64,000 nucleotides of DNA from Rhodovulum kholense (GTDB lineage Bacteria > Pseudomonadota > Alphaproteobacteria > Rhodobacterales > Rhodobacteraceae). Position numbers and translations under genes: made by a program. The notes below the pieces were generated by a model. It did no database searches and had not been told where the DNA came from. It was given only the letters and a program-made list of their open reading frames with translations. This document shows positions 63,156 through 64,000 of this stretch, piece after piece (position 1 is the stretch's first letter; every line of letters starts with the position of its first letter). The DNA lies in the NCBI RefSeq assembly GCF_003053725.1, contig NZ_QAYC01000004.1, positions 62,001 to 126,000 on the forward strand, read 5' to 3'.

Positions 63156-63268
63156 CGGTCTGCCTATGAGTGTGTTGCATAAGTGGCGTGAAGAGTCCGG
63201 GTATTAAGCCCGGCCCGGATGGCGCCACATCTGCCGGGTAAACTGAAAATTCCCGACAGGAGCGCCCC
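63156..63268. other. Spacer with an IS-end-like motif
   Basis: Just over 110 bp. TGAGTGTGTTGCATAAGTGG (63168-63187) resembles the terminal sequences of some IS5-type elements, but there is no second end or transposase nearby, so this is only a resemblance. GACAGGAG precedes the next ATG. Confidence 0.25.
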
Positions 63269-63616
63269 ATGAAGACCCATATCCCGGTCTCGGGCCTTTC
63301 CCTGATCTCGTCCGTAGCCGCCGCCCAGGATGTCGACCGCGTTTCTCCCGCGCTCGAGGCCTATTCGAAGAACGATCTCTTCGGGTCGGTCTGGACCGGC
63401 GAAAAGCTTTCGGTCCGCGACCGCGCGCTGGTCACCTTCGCGGCGCTGATGACCCGGCACGAGACCGACACCCTGCAACGCCGTATCGAACTGGCGCTCG
63501 ACGCGGGCGTGACCCCGGCCGAGCTGTCCGAGACGATCACCCATCTGGCCTTCTACACCGGCTTGGACAACGCCACCGCCGCCGCCGAGGCCGCCGCGCA
63601 ACCGCAGGAGGGGTCC
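63269..63616 (+). pseudogene. Carboxymuconolactone decarboxylase-like protein, stop lost
   Basis: A CMD/AhpD-like domain: SPALEAYSKNDLFGSVWTGE, KLSVRDRALVTFAALMTRHE, VTPAELSETITHLAFYTGLD. A short N-terminal exporter-like segment (MKTHIPVSGLSLISSVAAAQ) looks shortened for a signal peptide. The frame does not stop but reads through QPQEGS into the next protein's MRIGIL. In related loci these are two genes, so a small deletion has removed the stop and the end of the domain. The CMD part itself may still fold. Confidence 0.7.
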
Positions 63617-64000
63617 ATGAGAATCGGCATTCTCGGATCGGGGCATATGGGGGCCGCTCGCGGCCACGAGGTCACCCTTGCCTGGCCCCGCGACCCCGAC
63701 CGGCTTGCCGCCATGGCCCGCGACTGCGGGGCAGCGTGGCCGAGGCCGTGGTTGGCGCCGCTGCGATCCAGCTGGCCCTGCCCTGGGCCTGCATCCCCGA
63801 AGTCCTGGATCAGGCCGGCGACCTGGCGGACCGGGTCGTGCTAAGCTGTTCGGTCCCGGACGAAAGAGCGATGCTTTTCGGCCCGACCGCCTCGGGCGCC
63901 GAAGAGCTGGCCCGGATGCGGCCCCACGCCCGCTGGGTCGCCTGCTTCAACACCAGCCCGTCGGAAAGCCTGCGGCCGGTCTTCGCCCGCAAGGGGCAGG
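63617..64000 (+). pseudogene. NADPH-dependent F420-reductase-like dinucleotide-binding protein, frameshifted (partial)
   Basis: The frame starts MRIGILGSGHMGAARGHEVT and continues LAWPRDPDRLAAMARDCG. In the usual Rossmann motif the GSGHMG loop is followed by about 10-12 residues before GHEV; here they are missing. Near 63735 a one-base shift is needed to continue the family sequence: GSVAEAVVGAAAIQLALPWA, VVLSCSVPDERAMLFGPTAS and WVACFNTSPSESLRPVFARK up to the window edge. Internal deletion and frameshift make it a pseudogene. Without them it would be an NADP oxidoreductase of the F420-dependent type. Confidence 0.75.

Noticed and set aside
63168-63187. Terminal repeat of an IS5-like element
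   Set aside because: Only one end-like sequence exists, with no partner repeat or transposase remnant nearby.

Overview
The window reads as a chromosomal segment of a GC-rich alphaproteobacterium, most likely Rhodobacterales and possibly near Rhodobacter or Rhodovulum. The reasons are a Dor-type DMSO/TMAO reductase locus with its own DorS/DorR-like two-component pair, betaine-lipid genes (btaA, btaB), a flgE-flgK-flgL-flgI block resembling the Rhodobacter fla2 set, and dense ATGA/GTGA overlaps throughout. This assignment is inference from gene content; no 16S or other phylogenetic marker is present.

Layout. 1-2804 (minus): an iron-type ABC importer (permease partial at the edge, binding protein, ATPase). 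3033-10387 (plus): a translationally coupled five-gene operon with a B12-binding radical SAM enzyme, a fatty acyl-AMP ligase, a protein made of two fused cytochrome P450 domains, an acyl carrier protein and an O-carbamoyltransferase. 10400-25086 (minus): a surface-glycan cluster that makes a nucleotide-activated heptose (GHMP heptose kinase, a fused nucleotidyltransferase/phosphatase, a GDP-sugar 4,6-dehydratase and a reductase) and decorates it with sulfotransferases, methyltransferases and glycosyltransferases. 25411-28747: a TPR/acyltransferase fusion, a YigZ-like protein and a DUF2478 protein.

28842-36856: the respiratory DMSO/TMAO reductase locus: dorA, its TorD-type chaperone, an unusual triheme cytochrome c, then the divergent hybrid kinase and response regulator. 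37010-38032: a luciferase-like flavin oxidoreductase. 38471-40340: a graveyard of truncated genes (DUF3737, MalY/PatB, two SDRs in opposite orientation, an MFS transporter). 40522-40611: tRNA-Ser(GCU). 40897-44165: a small mobile or accessory segment with a serine recombinase broken by an amber codon, a DNA-binding protein, a ParD/ParE toxin-antitoxin pair and a multiply broken IS481-type transposase.

44425-54488: core genes (mutT, argJ, a parvulin, secA), then a PstS-like/OmpA fusion protein and a lipid-remodelling operon (PlcP-type phosphoesterase, btaA, btaB). 54683-60570 (minus): motB, flgE, flgK, flgL, flgI. 60820-64000: a second decaying locus with a cyclophilin-like protein, a cupin with a Trp-to-stop change, a LysR regulator, and a carboxymuconolactone decarboxylase running in frame into a frameshifted F420-type reductase.

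The best candidate for an undescribed system is the 3033-10387 operon. It looks like an acyl-ACP tailoring pathway: the ligase loads a fatty acid onto the carrier protein, the fused P450s and the radical SAM enzyme modify the chain, and a hydroxyl is carbamoylated. Both P450 domains keep the heme-ligand cysteine but lack the near-universal K-helix ExxR motif in the same way (R-x-x-S), and both have altered I-helix oxygen-activation residues. A second novelty candidate is the triheme cytochrome, where an alcohol-dehydrogenase-type diheme module replaces the usual NirT-type domain in front of a DorC/TorC-type C-terminal domain.
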